From an unicellular cyanobacterium SU2 (GTDB lineage Bacteria; Cyanobacteriota; Cyanobacteriia; Cyanobacteriales; Microcystaceae), in the NCBI GenBank assembly GCA_002110465.1, contig NEED01000023.1, positions 333,297-397,296 on the forward strand: a stretch of 64,000 nucleotides of DNA, in the 5' to 3' direction. The notes below the pieces were generated by a model that made no database searches, had not been told where the DNA came from, and saw nothing but the letters and a program-made list of their open reading frames with translations. Positions within the stretch are counted from its first letter, which is position 1; each line of letters opens with the position of its first letter. A program made the position numbers and the translations under genes. Of this stretch, positions 17,700 to 26,129 are shown in pieces.

Positions 17700-18923
17700 A
17701 TGAGTTTTGAACAAATCTGTATTGCGATTGGTTTTCTATTAATTATTAGTGTTTATGCTAACAAATTATCAAGTAAATTAGGAATACCGGCTCTATTATT
17801 ATTTTTGGCAATTGGAATGTTAGCGGGTTCAGAGGGACTTGGAGGGATTAATTTCAATAGTTATACTTCAGCTAAATTGATCGGAGATATTGCTCTTATT
17901 TTTATTCTGTTTTCTGGGGGACTGAATACTCAATGGAAAACCATTCGTCCTATTTTATGGCAAGGATTGACCTTATCAACTATCGGGGTAGCTTTGACTA
18001 TGATTTTTGTAGGGACTTTTACTTGGTTAATCTTGGGATCTTTTTCCTCCTTTTCAGTTGGAACAAATGGCATTAGTTGGTTAGAGGGATTACTCTTAGG
18101 TGCTATTATTTCATCGACTGATGCAGCTGCTGTTTTTTCGATTCTGAAAACCAGTAAATTAGGACTTAAAGAAAATTTACAGCCTCTATTAGAATTAGAA
18201 TCAGGGAGTAATGATCCGATGGCGGTATTATTAACCGCTACATTTGTGAGGATTATTGCAACTTCTCAAGGATCAATTCTAGAATTAGTTATTTCTTTAG
18301 TGATGCAATTAACTCTGGGGACATTAGTAGGATATGGTTTTGGTAGAGGCATAAGTTGGAGTATTAATCGTTTTGATAGTGATGATAAGGGACTTTATCC
18401 TGTCTCAATGATCGCCAAGGTTATATTAACCTATGGAGTAGCTACTATTGTGCATGGAAATGGTTTTCTGGCTGTATATGTGGCTGGCGTTGTTTTGGGA
18501 AATCGCCAATTTGCCTATAAACAGACTATCACAGACTTCCATGATGGAATAGATTGGTTAATGCAAATTACTATGTTTTTGTCCTTGGGACTGTTAGTCT
18601 TTCCTTCTCAACTTTTACCGATTGCACCAATTGCTATTGTCATTGCTTTATTCTTAATATTAGTTGCTCGTCCTATTAGTGTATTTATGAGTCTACTTTT
18701 TACTAAAATGAGCTTACAAGAAAAACTCTTTATTTCTTGGGTTGGATTACGAGGCGCAGTTCCTATTATTTTAGCGATTTCTCCCATAACTGCTGGAATA
18801 GCTGATGGAAGGACTATTTTTAATATTGTCTTTTTTATTGTTTTAATTTCAGTGTCTGTCCAAGGTTTGACCCTAGCCCCAATGGCACGATGGTTAAGGT
18901 TGACAGTTAATGATCGAGTTTAG
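17700..18923 (+). CDS. CPA1-family K+/H+ (or Na+/H+) antiporter, NhaP2/CvrA type, membrane part only
   Basis: Integral membrane antiporter of 407 residues with about twelve hydrophobic segments. Typical CPA1 blocks are LGIPALLLFLAIGMLAGSEG near the N-terminus, LFSGGL, the ion-site region ISSTDAAAVFSIL, LESGSNDPMAVLLT and WVGLRGAVPIILAI. NhaP2/CvrA of proteobacteria has about 570 residues with cytoplasmic TrkA_C domains; here the protein ends right after the membrane part, so it lacks that regulatory region. Expected role is potassium or sodium extrusion and pH or volume control at the plasma membrane. Ion specificity cannot be read from sequence. Confidence 0.85.
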   Translation: MSFEQICIAIGFLLIISVYANKLSSKLGIPALLLFLAIGMLAGSEGLGGINFNSYTSAKLIGDIALIFILFSGGLNTQWKTIRPILWQGLTLSTIGVALTMIFVGTFTWLILGSFSSFSVGTNGISWLEGLLLGAIISSTDAAAVFSILKTSKLGLKENLQPLLELESGSNDPMAVLLTATFVRIIATSQGSILELVISLVMQLTLGTLVGYGFGRGISWSINRFDSDDKGLYPVSMIAKVILTYGVATIVHGNGFLAVYVAGVVLGNRQFAYKQTITDFHDGIDWLMQITMFLSLGLLVFPSQLLPIAPIAIVIALFLILVARPISVFMSLLFTKMSLQEKLFISWVGLRGAVPIILAISPITAGIADGRTIFNIVFFIVLISVSVQGLTLAPMARWLRLTVNDRV

Positions 18924-18967
18924 TTTCTTCTCAGATTAAATCAACCATAGAATAATTTAGTTAACCA

Positions 18968-19873
18968 CTAAAAAAAGATTCGTAAAACATTTTCCATACG
19001 ACCAAACCATGATTCTTCAATATGTTGACCGATAGGATCTTCAACGATAAATAAGTCTTCATTTTCTCGATATCCAAAGTCTCTCATTAATAAGTCTCGC
19101 ATTTCGCGGCCTCGCGCTGTCGCCCTTTCTTCAATAAAAGAATTATGAAATCCTCCTTCACGAATCAGTCCCCAATCTAAATAAATTTTTAACCGAGTAT
19201 TGGGATCTCGTAAGGTATTTGATCCTTCTAATAATAATGCAGAATATTCTAAAGAACCGAAGAAATTTCCTGATAATTCAAGGACAGAAGAATCTATCGT
19301 TGAATCAATTCCTACCCAAAATGAAGGAGACAAAGCAGCTACAAGGCGGAATTTATCGGGGTGTCTGGTGGCGGTAAAAAAGGCAGCTAACCCTCCATGA
19401 GATGACCCTAAGACCATTGAATTGTAGGGGTCGCTAAGGGTACGATAATTAGCGTCTACAAACCCTTTAACATCTTTAGCAACATAACTAGCGTAATGTT
19501 CGAGTCCCCCCCATTCTTTCCCCCAAACAGGGGCGTGAGTGTACTCATAATCGCGGTTAATCGGACAAATAGCAACGACAATTACTTTGCGAATTTGATT
19601 GCTTAAGTAAAGTCGTGTCAGAATTCCGGCCATATTCCAGGTTTTATTGTAGGGTTCCCCAGGGAAAAAGGCTGTATGACCATCATTCATGTAAATAACG
19701 GGATATGCTTCTTGACTAACTTCGTAGTCTCGTGGGAGAAAAACATGGACTTGACGAAGTTGTTCGTTGGGACTTCCTACCTGAAAATGATCATAGGTGT
19801 GGAAATACCCTCCCCAATGACCGCGATCGTGAAACCAGCATTCTTGTCCGCCTTTTGTAAATTGTTCAGCCAT
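18968..19873 (-). CDS. Alpha/beta-hydrolase esterase of the enterochelin-esterase-like (esterase D) family
   Basis: Protein of 301 residues. The start MAEQFTKGGQECWFHDRGHW leads to a strand-rich region, then VHVFLPRDYEVSQEAYPVIYMNDGH as in Fes/esterase D proteins. The nucleophile elbow is GSSHGG within MVLGSSHGGLAAFF, and an acidic/His end (EDPIGQHIEESWF) supplies a possible catalytic His. No signal peptide is seen, so it is probably cytosolic. It lies 41 bases downstream of the DUF1499 gene on the same strand and may be co-transcribed. Substrate is unknown; siderophore or carbohydrate esters are common in the family. Confidence 0.8.
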   Translation of the reverse strand: MAEQFTKGGQECWFHDRGHWGGYFHTYDHFQVGSPNEQLRQVHVFLPRDYEVSQEAYPVIYMNDGHTAFFPGEPYNKTWNMAGILTRLYLSNQIRKVIVVAICPINRDYEYTHAPVWGKEWGGLEHYASYVAKDVKGFVDANYRTLSDPYNSMVLGSSHGGLAAFFTATRHPDKFRLVAALSPSFWVGIDSTIDSSVLELSGNFFGSLEYSALLLEGSNTLRDPNTRLKIYLDWGLIREGGFHNSFIEERATARGREMRDLLMRDFGYRENEDLFIVEDPIGQHIEESWFGRMENVLRIFF

Positions 19874-19914
19874 AAATTAGTGAATAATTAATAGTTAATC
19901 GTTGTGGTGTATTA

Positions 19915-20295
19915 TTATTTTTGGAGTTGGGTGCGAATTTCTTCTACCCGTTTACGATTAACTCCTAAATCCGATTTACCTAAACGAGATGCTGAACGGA
20001 CATGAATCACGTTTTCATTAGGATCAAGATAAAATTCTACATCATCAACATAGCCCATTAGCTTAGTTTTAAATTCAGCATAGAGATAGTTGTCTGTTTC
20101 TTCAATAATGGTAGTTCTTTCCATTCCTTCAATGACTTTTTTTAATTCAGTAATAGAAACAGGAGGAAGCGGGTCAATTTTTGATTGGGAGTCAGAACTT
20201 TGACTACTAACACAATTAGGTGTCCCAGGACAAGGGGCTAGTTTTCCATCTTTGACACCGAGATTTGTGGGGCGTGTTCCTGAAAAATTGAACAT
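19915..20295 (-). CDS. DUF1499 family protein
   Basis: Protein of 126 residues. It has the DUF1499 hallmarks: CPGTPNCVSS with two cysteines near the N-terminus, then a core ending VDDVEFYLDPNENVIHVRSASRLGKSDLG, the strongly conserved block of this family. No clear signal peptide is visible, unlike some homologues that are lipoproteins. The family is widespread in cyanobacteria and plastids without a settled function. It is followed at 41 bases by the esterase on the same strand. Confidence 0.85.
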   Translation of the reverse strand: MFNFSGTRPTNLGVKDGKLAPCPGTPNCVSSQSSDSQSKIDPLPPVSITELKKVIEGMERTTIIEETDNYLYAEFKTKLMGYVDDVEFYLDPNENVIHVRSASRLGKSDLGVNRKRVEEIRTQLQK

Positions 20296-20471
20296 AATTA
20301 ATATACTTTATAGTACAATGTTGATCGATCTAGCAAAGGAAAGCGTTATCGTTTCTCTTGTGCTTCTTGCATCTACCAGTATATAACATTAGGTATTAAG
20401 GTGTAAGATTATTTCTAATAAGTTTTTCAGAGTAAGTTAAATACCTTGATCGCACTTAATTAAATATACAA

Positions 20472-20770
20472 TTATCCTTCAAAAAGATATTCTAAATTAC
20501 CATATCCGCTAACAACTCTCACAATCTCAATACCATTATCTGTTAAATATAGAGAATAAGATAATTATCAAGTGGAATACCTCTTAATGACGGTTCAATG
20601 TCTTGATAACTTTTTCCCATATTAGGAAATTGTAATAACGGTTGACATTTTTTCTCGAAAGCGATGACAAATCTTTCACCAGCATCTACATTATTACTAG
20701 CAAAATAATCAAAAATTTGCTCTAAATCTTGACTTGGTTCTGGAGAAATTAAATGAAGTTCTCATTATGT
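20472..20770 (-). pseudogene. ParE/RelE toxin pseudogene
   Basis: On the minus strand the reading LISPEPSQDLEQIFDYFASN, then LRGIPLDNYLILY and, after a one-base frameshift, TDNGIEIVRVVSGYGNLEYL is clearly a ParE/RelE-type toxin. The frame is broken near the LILY segment, and no usable start codon is in frame. It follows a decayed ParD copy in the usual antitoxin-toxin order. Confidence 0.75.
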
Positions 20771-20773
20771 ACT

Positions 20774-21028
20774 TTGTTTTGCTTGGTTGACTTTTTCTTT
20801 GAGTTTATTTATCACGGTTTGTATTTCAATTCCTTTACCTCTATCTAATTGCGTTCAACCTACGGCAGCTTTTGTAAGAGTTTCTTCTAACCAATTTTGG
20901 TAATTTTTATCTCTTTAGTCTAATAATTGTAATGCTTCTGCAATCACTTCATCAACCGTTTGATATTGACCACTATTTACTTTGGATTGTATTAATTGCT
21001 GTTATTCTGGTTTTAAATTGATTTTCAT
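20774..21028 (-). pseudogene. ParD antitoxin pseudogene, decayed copy of the gene at 21380-21634
   Basis: This stretch is highly similar to the intact ParD gene 600 bases away, including the start MKINLKPE. It has a TAA in place of the ninth codon (Gln), a second TAA in the LLDQRDKN block, small deletions near the middle, and a lost normal stop. It is clearly dead. Confidence 0.85.
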
Positions 21029-21124
21029 AATTGATCTCTTTGATATTTTTATGTTGTTATCATTATAAGTTAAGGAAGTAGTTAAGTTTGTACTGTTCTT
21101 CTGATATTATTTTACATTATTTTT

Positions 21125-21370
21125 TTAATCCATAGTTCCATTAATCCATATTTCATATTCACTGATATCAATTTCGTCATTCCAAATAATGCCACTTCCT
21201 GATGGATCAATCTGAAAATTTTTGAAGAAAGCATGATTCTTCAGAGGGAAAAATATCGGCTTTTCTAAAAGCTTTTCAATGTTATATTTTTTTGTTTGAG
21301 AGTTTGAGAAATGAACTAATAAGGTGTATTTATCGATAACTTCTGCTGATGTTATTTTAGGATAAAGCAT
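21125..21370 (-). CDS. DUF2442 domain protein
   Basis: Protein of 81 residues. The DUF2442 pattern is visible: KITSAEVIDKYTLLVHFSN near the start, then LLEKPIFFPLKNHAFFKNF and GIIWNDEIDISEYEIWING at the end. DUF2442 proteins are often encoded in toxin-antitoxin-like pairs, usually with DUF4160. Here the upstream partner is a ParD-like antitoxin nine bases away, so both are probably one transcript. It stands where a ParE toxin would be expected. Biochemical activity is unknown. Confidence 0.8.
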   Translation of the reverse strand: MLYPKITSAEVIDKYTLLVHFSNSQTKKYNIEKLLEKPIFFPLKNHAFFKNFQIDPSGSGIIWNDEIDISEYEIWINGTMD

Positions 21371-21379
21371 ATTTTTTAT

Positions 21380-21634
21380 TTATTTTGCTTGATTAAGTGT
21401 TTCTTTGAGTTTATTGATCACTATTTGTACTTCAATTCCTTCTCCTCTATCTAATTGTGTTAACCCTGCGGCTACTTTTTGACGAGTTTCTTCTAACCAA
21501 TTTTGGTAATTTTTATCTCTTTGGTCTAATAATTGTAATGCTTCTGCAATTACTTCATCAACGGTTTTATATTTACCACTATTTACTTTAGATTGAATTA
21601 ATTGCTGTTGTTCTGGTTTTAAATTAATTTTCAT
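21380..21634 (-). CDS. ParD-like ribbon-helix-helix antitoxin
   Basis: Protein of 84 residues with the ParD/CC2985-type layout. It begins MKINLKPEQQQLIQSKVNSG, continues with the helix KTVDEVIAEALQLLDQRD, and has a C-terminal toxin-binding part with KVAAGLTQLDRGEGIEV. The next gene downstream is DUF2442 rather than a ParE toxin. A decayed near-copy with its ParE lies just beyond. It may be an orphan antitoxin, an antidote for a ParE elsewhere, or part of a hybrid pair with DUF2442. Confidence 0.85.
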   Translation of the reverse strand: MKINLKPEQQQLIQSKVNSGKYKTVDEVIAEALQLLDQRDKNYQNWLEETRQKVAAGLTQLDRGEGIEVQIVINKLKETLNQAK

Positions 21635-21739
21635 TAGTTTTAGGTCGATATCTGACTAAATAAATTATAACTTATTTTCAAAGGAACATTAAATTATTTT
21701 AAAAATCAATGATTAGGTTAACACAAATGATTGATTTTG

Positions 21740-22507
21740 ATGCCAAGAAAACCCAGAGATTTAAAACCTAATTATTGTTATCATGTTACAATTCGGTGTA
21801 ATAACCGAGAGTTTAAACTACTGCGTCACGAATGTAGAGAGGTTTTTATTTATGTCTTAAAACAGGCGATCACTAAATATAAATTTAAACTTTATGCACT
21901 ATGTATTATGAGTAATCATGTTCACTATTTAATTGAACCAAAGGAACCAGAAGATTTACCTAAAATTATGCACTACATCAATTGGTATACGGCAATGTGT
22001 TTTAATCGAATGTTAAACCGAAGTGGACATTTTTGGGAGAAACGTTATTTTAGTGGCGGTTTTCCTAATAATGATTATCAACGTGCTTTAAATACTCTCA
22101 GATATATTCATGCTAACCCCAAAGCAGCAGGAGTTCAACAAGGGTTTTTCTATGATTTTAGTAATTATGGTATTCATGAACGGTTGGGAGATGATGGACT
22201 TACACAATGGCATCCTGCTTTTCTTAATTTAGGAAAATCTCTTGATGAGTGTGCAAGAAAATATAAGGGGTTTTGTAAAAAATATAAACCTAAACCAAAG
22301 CAAGAAAAAAAGTATCATTGGGGGAAGAAATTGTTACCCAAGGTGTTGAAAGCAAGGGATAAAAAGAAATGTAGTCCAGGCCAAACTAAGTTACCTTGGG
22401 GTGAAGATATAGCTAGTAACCCTGAGATAAAAGAAGTGGCAGAAAGGTTTGTTTTAGCTAACTGTTATGATCCCAAAATTGCGATGCAGTTCTTTAATGA
22501 TGGTTGA
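21740..22507 (+). CDS. REP-associated / IS200-like tyrosine transposase (Y1, HUH)
   Basis: Protein of 255 residues from the ATG at 21740 (MPRKPRDLKPNYCYHVTIRC); a TTG nine bases upstream is less likely. The HUH metal-binding motif is visible as MSNHVHYLIEP, and the catalytic tyrosine region is NTLRYIHANP. The Arg/Lys-rich C-terminal tail with a WGxK...LPWGED pattern is seen in cyanobacterial REP-associated tyrosine transposases. It nicks single-stranded DNA at hairpins. No inverted-repeat ends were found next to it, so it looks like a domesticated, stand-alone enzyme rather than a complete insertion sequence. Confidence 0.85.
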   Translation: MPRKPRDLKPNYCYHVTIRCNNREFKLLRHECREVFIYVLKQAITKYKFKLYALCIMSNHVHYLIEPKEPEDLPKIMHYINWYTAMCFNRMLNRSGHFWEKRYFSGGFPNNDYQRALNTLRYIHANPKAAGVQQGFFYDFSNYGIHERLGDDGLTQWHPAFLNLGKSLDECARKYKGFCKKYKPKPKQEKKYHWGKKLLPKVLKARDKKKCSPGQTKLPWGEDIASNPEIKEVAERFVLANCYDPKIAMQFFNDG

Positions 22508-22548
22508 CCTAAAAACAGGTTATCAGTTATCTGGCCAAGTTTGGTGAA

Positions 22549-22576
22549 ATTAAAAATTAAAAATTAAAAATTAAAA
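22549..22576. repeat. Four perfect ATTAAAA heptads
   Basis: Short tandem repeat of period seven between the transposase gene and the DUF4062-GUN4 gene. It is a typical cyanobacterial short tandemly repeated sequence. Confidence 0.9.
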
Positions 22577-22631
22577 ATGATTATTACTAGAGCAATTCCC
22601 CTGTACTTAACTGATAACTTTGAACTAACCA

Positions 22632-22668
22632 CTTCTGACTTCTGACTTCAAACTTCTTGACTTCTTAA
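22632..22668. repeat. CTTCTGA heptad array (left side of the DUF4062-GUN4 gene)
   Basis: Two perfect CTTCTGA units followed by degenerate ones (CTTCAAA, CTTCTTGA, CTTCTTA). The same unit recurs at 24173-24207 on the other side of the gene. Confidence 0.8.
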
Positions 22669-22759
22669 AGTGCCAGGTATTGAATTAGGAAAAACACCAT
22701 GAACTCGTAAAAAAAGAACGTAAAATTAGGTCTTGACAATGGTCTGAAAGTGCTATATC

Positions 22760-23935
22760 TTACAGGTTACAACTCTTTGCGCGACAGAAGAATAAACCCT
22801 CCCTCTCCCCTCCCTCTCCGACCGACATTTTCCTTAAGTCTGAGTAACTCCACAGATAGCTATCTCCTTTTCTCCAACCCACTTGAGCGCAAAACTCGTA
22901 CCATATCTCTTGATTATACTTTCTTGTGCCTCCTAAACGATCCATGTATATTTTCTTCTGTACACTGAACCCAAAACGTCCATTACTGTATTTAATCCAC
23001 AGTTGATCAATAGTGCGTAAGTCCTCACAGGGGAAGTTATCGATATCTTTAACGTCTAAAGCTCCTTTTGATACTCGGTTTGCTGCTTGAAGCATTACTT
23101 CAAAGGTTTCTTGATCTGCTTCTTTCCATTTACCTTCTTTCAGTAGTTTTTCAAGGATTCTATAGTCAATTCCTTTAGCACTTTTGAGTTCTATTTCATC
23201 AGTTTTAGCAGTTTGCTGAGTTAATTCTAACTTTTTTATTTGTTCTTGTAATTTGGTAATAAGTGAGTCTTTTTCAGTTAATGCTTGTTGATGACGTTGC
23301 AAATTCTCATTAACTTCTTGAAGTTTTTGATTATGCGATCGCTCTTTTTCTTCGAGTTCTTTTTGTAACTGTTCAATTAACCCTTGCTGTGACGAATTTG
23401 AAGTAACTAATTGATTTCCTCGAACCCATCCAATAATATTTTCTCGCTTTTCAAAGTCTCCTAACGTTAAAATAATTGACTTTTCTATGTCTTTAGGATT
23501 TTCCCAAAACGTAACCATTTTAGATTGAACCAAATTTTTAAATTCGTCATATTTGTCAGGATTTTTTCGTTCTAAATACTTATTAATATCTCCTTTTTCC
23601 ATTGCCCTTTTATCAGGATTTCTTAGTACACAAGAAAAAAGCGGTATTCCTTTTTCTAATGCATATTCATATTCAAGATGCGTGTAACTTTTACCTGTGT
23701 TTGGGTCAATGCTGCCATATCTTCCCCCTAAAATGAGTAAATAAACATCAGATTGATCGATCCAATGTTTAATCACTTCCCATTGAGTTTGATCTCCTGC
23801 GGTAAATAATTCCATCCCTGCGGGAATATGTTTAGCTTCAAGAATAGCTTGTACTGCTGCTTGTCGTTCTTCAATTAAATCTAAATAGGTAGAAGAAACA
23901 AAAACCTGTAATCTTTTGGGAAGAAAATTAACCAT
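22760..23935 (-). CDS. DUF4062 – coiled coil – GUN4 fusion protein
   Basis: Protein of 391 residues. Residues 8-105 are a DUF4062 domain (LQVFVSSTYLDLIEERQAAV, then VYLLILGGRYGSIDP and SYTHLEYEYALEKGIPLFS), a TIR-like fold that often sits in front of signalling or defence modules. Residues about 180-240 form a heptad coiled coil rich in Glu, Gln and Lys. Residues 250-391 are a GUN4 domain (IDYRILEKLLKEGKWKEADQ, IDQLWIKYSNGRFGFSVQ), which in photosynthetic GUN4 binds tetrapyrroles and stimulates Mg-chelatase. The usual GHLP-type loop near the C-terminus is replaced by a glycine/glutamate-rich stretch, and the end CNL is retained. It stands alone, bracketed by heptad arrays. A role in signal sensing or defence is inference. 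Confidence 0.85.
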   Translation of the reverse strand: MVNFLPKRLQVFVSSTYLDLIEERQAAVQAILEAKHIPAGMELFTAGDQTQWEVIKHWIDQSDVYLLILGGRYGSIDPNTGKSYTHLEYEYALEKGIPLFSCVLRNPDKRAMEKGDINKYLERKNPDKYDEFKNLVQSKMVTFWENPKDIEKSIILTLGDFEKRENIIGWVRGNQLVTSNSSQQGLIEQLQKELEEKERSHNQKLQEVNENLQRHQQALTEKDSLITKLQEQIKKLELTQQTAKTDEIELKSAKGIDYRILEKLLKEGKWKEADQETFEVMLQAANRVSKGALDVKDIDNFPCEDLRTIDQLWIKYSNGRFGFSVQKKIYMDRLGGTRKYNQEIWYEFCAQVGWRKGDSYLWSYSDLRKMSVGEGGEREGLFFCRAKSCNL

Positions 23936-23984
23936 GTTTCTTGTTGTTTAACTGACTCCGAGGAAAAAAGTCTTGAGAGGGTAA

Positions 23985-24042
23985 GGTGGGCAAAAATATA
24001 TTATTAGCAAGATTACATCGAAAAATTTAAGCTTTGCCCACC
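23985..24042. repeat. Inverted repeat GGTGGGCAAA ... TTTGCCCACC
   Basis: Ten-base perfect arms separated by about 38 bases lie between the GUN4 fusion gene and ndhJ. This arm sequence recalls repeats common in cyanobacterial intergenic regions. It could be a small hairpin element or an end of a miniature transposon. Confidence 0.6.
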
Positions 24043-24172
24043 CTACAAAGTTTGCTTAAATCAAATAAATTACCCTCCTGATTGTGAGCTAAATTCAACA
24101 AAACAGAAGGGAACTTGTAATATATTAACAGAAATGTCAAAAGACGTACTAAACTCAAAATTTTTCATCAAA

Positions 24173-24207
24173 CTTCTGACTTCCGACTTCTGACTTTTGA
24201 CTTCTAA
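24173..24207. repeat. CTTCTGA heptad array overlapping the ndhJ stop
   Basis: Five units (CTTCTGA, CTTCCGA, CTTCTGA, CTTTTGA, CTTCTAA). The last one contains the ndhJ stop codon (complement of 24204-24206). Confidence 0.85.
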
Positions 24208-24737
24208 TACGCGTCTTGTAACTCGTAAAAGTCGGGGGAAACATAATCTTTCCGTAATGGCCAACCGACCCAATCTTCAGGCATCAAAATTCGTTTAAGA
24301 TCGGGGTGTCCTTCATAGACAATGCCATACATATCATAACTTTCCCGTTCCTGCCAATCTGCCGCTTTCCAGATCCAGTAAACTGAAGGAACACGGGGGT
24401 TTTCTCTGGGTAAAAAGACCTTAAGACGCACTTCTTCAGGGCGATCGCCATTATCGGTCACTTTAATCAGATGATAAAAGCTTACTAACTCTTTTCCTGG
24501 CCCTAAATCAAACGCCCCTTGACATTGCAGATAATTAAACCCGTAAGCATAAAGGGCAGTGCATAAAGGAATCAAAAAGTCAGGTTCTACCTTAATTAAT
24601 TCTATCCCTAAATGATCCGGCTCAAGGGCTTCATTATCAAAGTCATTTTCCGTTAACCAACTGGATACCGGGCCAGCTTCAACAATGGCTGTTTCTTCAG
24701 CTTCAGGGGCATTATCTGGCTTATTTTCATCTACCAT
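24204..24737 (-). CDS. ndhJ: NAD(P)H-quinone oxidoreductase subunit J
   Basis: Hydrophilic subunit (177 residues) of the NDH-1 peripheral arm, homologous to NuoC. Typical blocks are [39 protein letters not shown] and [20 protein letters not shown], followed by a C-terminal FYELQDAY. The N-terminal 25 residues are acidic and variable. The start lies one base after the ndhK stop, so translation is coupled. It is the last gene of the ndhC-ndhK-ndhJ operon. Its stop codon lies inside a heptad repeat array. Confidence 0.97.
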   Translation of the reverse strand: MVDENKPDNAPEAEETAIVEAGPVSSWLTENDFDNEALEPDHLGIELIKVEPDFLIPLCTALYAYGFNYLQCQGAFDLGPGKELVSFYHLIKVTDNGDRPEEVRLKVFLPRENPRVPSVYWIWKAADWQERESYDMYGIVYEGHPDLKRILMPEDWVGWPLRKDYVSPDFYELQDAY

Positions 24738-24738
24738 A

Positions 24739-25482
24739 TTAAGCTTCCTCCTTTTGTTTTTGGGATGCTAAAGCGGGGGGAACAGGCATTCCGATCGCAT
24801 CGGTCAATTCTTTGGGGGGAGTTTGACGAGTTCCGACTTGTAGATATTTACCTGTCAAAATAGGGTCAACCGCCTTCATATTATGGGTGGTGCTATAGTA
24901 ACGGTGGGTTTGCTCCATTACCGTTGCTCGTTCTTGAATGGTTTCGTTAGAGACCTTTTTGCGGAGTTTGATAATTGCGTCAAAAATTGCCTCTGGACGG
25001 GGAGGACACCCAGGAATGTATACATCTACAGGAATCAGTTTATCAACTCCTCTGACGGCGGTTGTAGAGTCGCTACTAAACATCCCACCTGTAATAGTAC
25101 AAGCACCCATGGCAATAACATATTTAGGGTCAGGCATTTCTTCATAAAGCCGCACCAACGCGGGAGCCATTTTCATGGTAATGGTTCCGGCGGTAATGAT
25201 TAAATCTGCTTGTCTGGGACTCGAACGGGGAACTAAGCCAAAACGGTCAAAATCGAAGCGAGAGCCAATTAATGCCGCAAATTCGATAAAACAGCAAGCG
25301 GTTCCATATAATAACGGCCAAAGACTCGATAACCGCGCCCAGTTATGAAGATCATCTACCGTCGTCAGAATAACGTTTTCCGAGAGATCTTGGGTAACTT
25401 GGCTGCGAGCGGCAGGGTTGAGAATTTTTTCTTTTTGTAGCTGCTCAATGGCAGATAAATCGGGGGTAGTATTAGGACTCAT
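24739..25482 (-). CDS. ndhK: NAD(P)H-quinone oxidoreductase subunit K
   Basis: Peripheral-arm subunit (247 residues, NuoB homologue) that carries iron-sulfur cluster N2, the last electron carrier before plastoquinone. The cluster ligands are visible: the tandem cysteines in [12 protein letters not shown], then [11 protein letters not shown] and PGCPPRPE. The N-terminal 40 residues are a variable leader; the ATG start gives the usual cyanobacterial length. It lies about 50 bases after ndhC and one base before ndhJ. Confidence 0.97.
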   Translation of the reverse strand: MSPNTTPDLSAIEQLQKEKILNPAARSQVTQDLSENVILTTVDDLHNWARLSSLWPLLYGTACCFIEFAALIGSRFDFDRFGLVPRSSPRQADLIITAGTITMKMAPALVRLYEEMPDPKYVIAMGACTITGGMFSSDSTTAVRGVDKLIPVDVYIPGCPPRPEAIFDAIIKLRKKVSNETIQERATVMEQTHRYYSTTHNMKAVDPILTGKYLQVGTRQTPPKELTDAIGMPVPPALASQKQKEEA

Positions 25483-25533
25483 GGGTTAATAATTATCAAT
25501 GAACAATGAACAATTCTCAATTGATCGCTGATG

Positions 25534-25896
25534 CTAGGACCATTCGAGTGCGCCTTTACGCCAGGCATAAACGAGAGCGATTACTAGAATAGCAATAAAA
25601 ATGAGGGCTTCAACAAAGGCCAGTAGTCCCAATTGATTAAACGCTACTGCCCAAGGATACAAAAAGACGGTTTCTACGTCGAAGACCACAAACACCAATG
25701 CAAACATATAATAGCGAATATTGAATTGAATCCATGCACCACCGATGGGTTCCATTCCCGACTCATAAGTGGTAACTCGTTCGGGACTGCCACCACTAGG
25801 ACGTAAGAGTTTTGAGGCGGTAAGGGCGAGGATAGGGACTAAACTACACGCCAGTAAAAATCCGAGTAAATATTCGTAACCGTTGAGGACAAACAC
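25534..25896 (-). CDS. ndhC: NAD(P)H-quinone oxidoreductase subunit 3
   Basis: Small membrane subunit of NDH-1 (120 residues, NuoA homologue) with three transmembrane helices. Conserved blocks are [20 protein letters not shown] (the loop near the quinone site), [20 protein letters not shown] and the C-terminal helix ending [10 protein letters not shown]. The start is a GTG at 25896, which gives the canonical N-terminus (M)[12 protein letters not shown]. It is the first gene of the ndhCKJ operon. The promoter should lie in the 230-base divergent gap before the DUF389 gene. Confidence 0.97.
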   Translation of the reverse strand: MFVLNGYEYLLGFLLACSLVPILALTASKLLRPSGGSPERVTTYESGMEPIGGAWIQFNIRYYMFALVFVVFDVETVFLYPWAVAFNQLGLLAFVEALIFIAILVIALVYAWRKGALEWS

Positions 25897-26129
25897 TGTT
25901 TTTGGGTAACTCCTCTCAATACAACTTCAGCTAAGGTTAACCAGTTTTTATTATAAGGGCAATATTGCGACAGGTTTCCTTCGGTGCGGTGAAAGAAAAG
26001 GTGAATGGAAGGCGATCGCTCCATAAAAGTTAATAATGATACACCTCAATTCAACCCGAAATTAATTTTAATTGAATTTTAATTTTCTCCTGAGCGATAA
26101 TTTTAGATTATGAGCCATGAGTCACGTGA

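Noticed and set aside
24070-24273. Minus-strand frame overlapping the ndhJ end
   Set aside because: It is out of phase with ndhJ and consists partly of translated heptad repeats (VKSQKSEVRS).
24883-25203. Open frame on the plus strand through ndhK
   Set aside because: It is antisense to the conserved cysteine region of ndhK; composition is that of a shadow.
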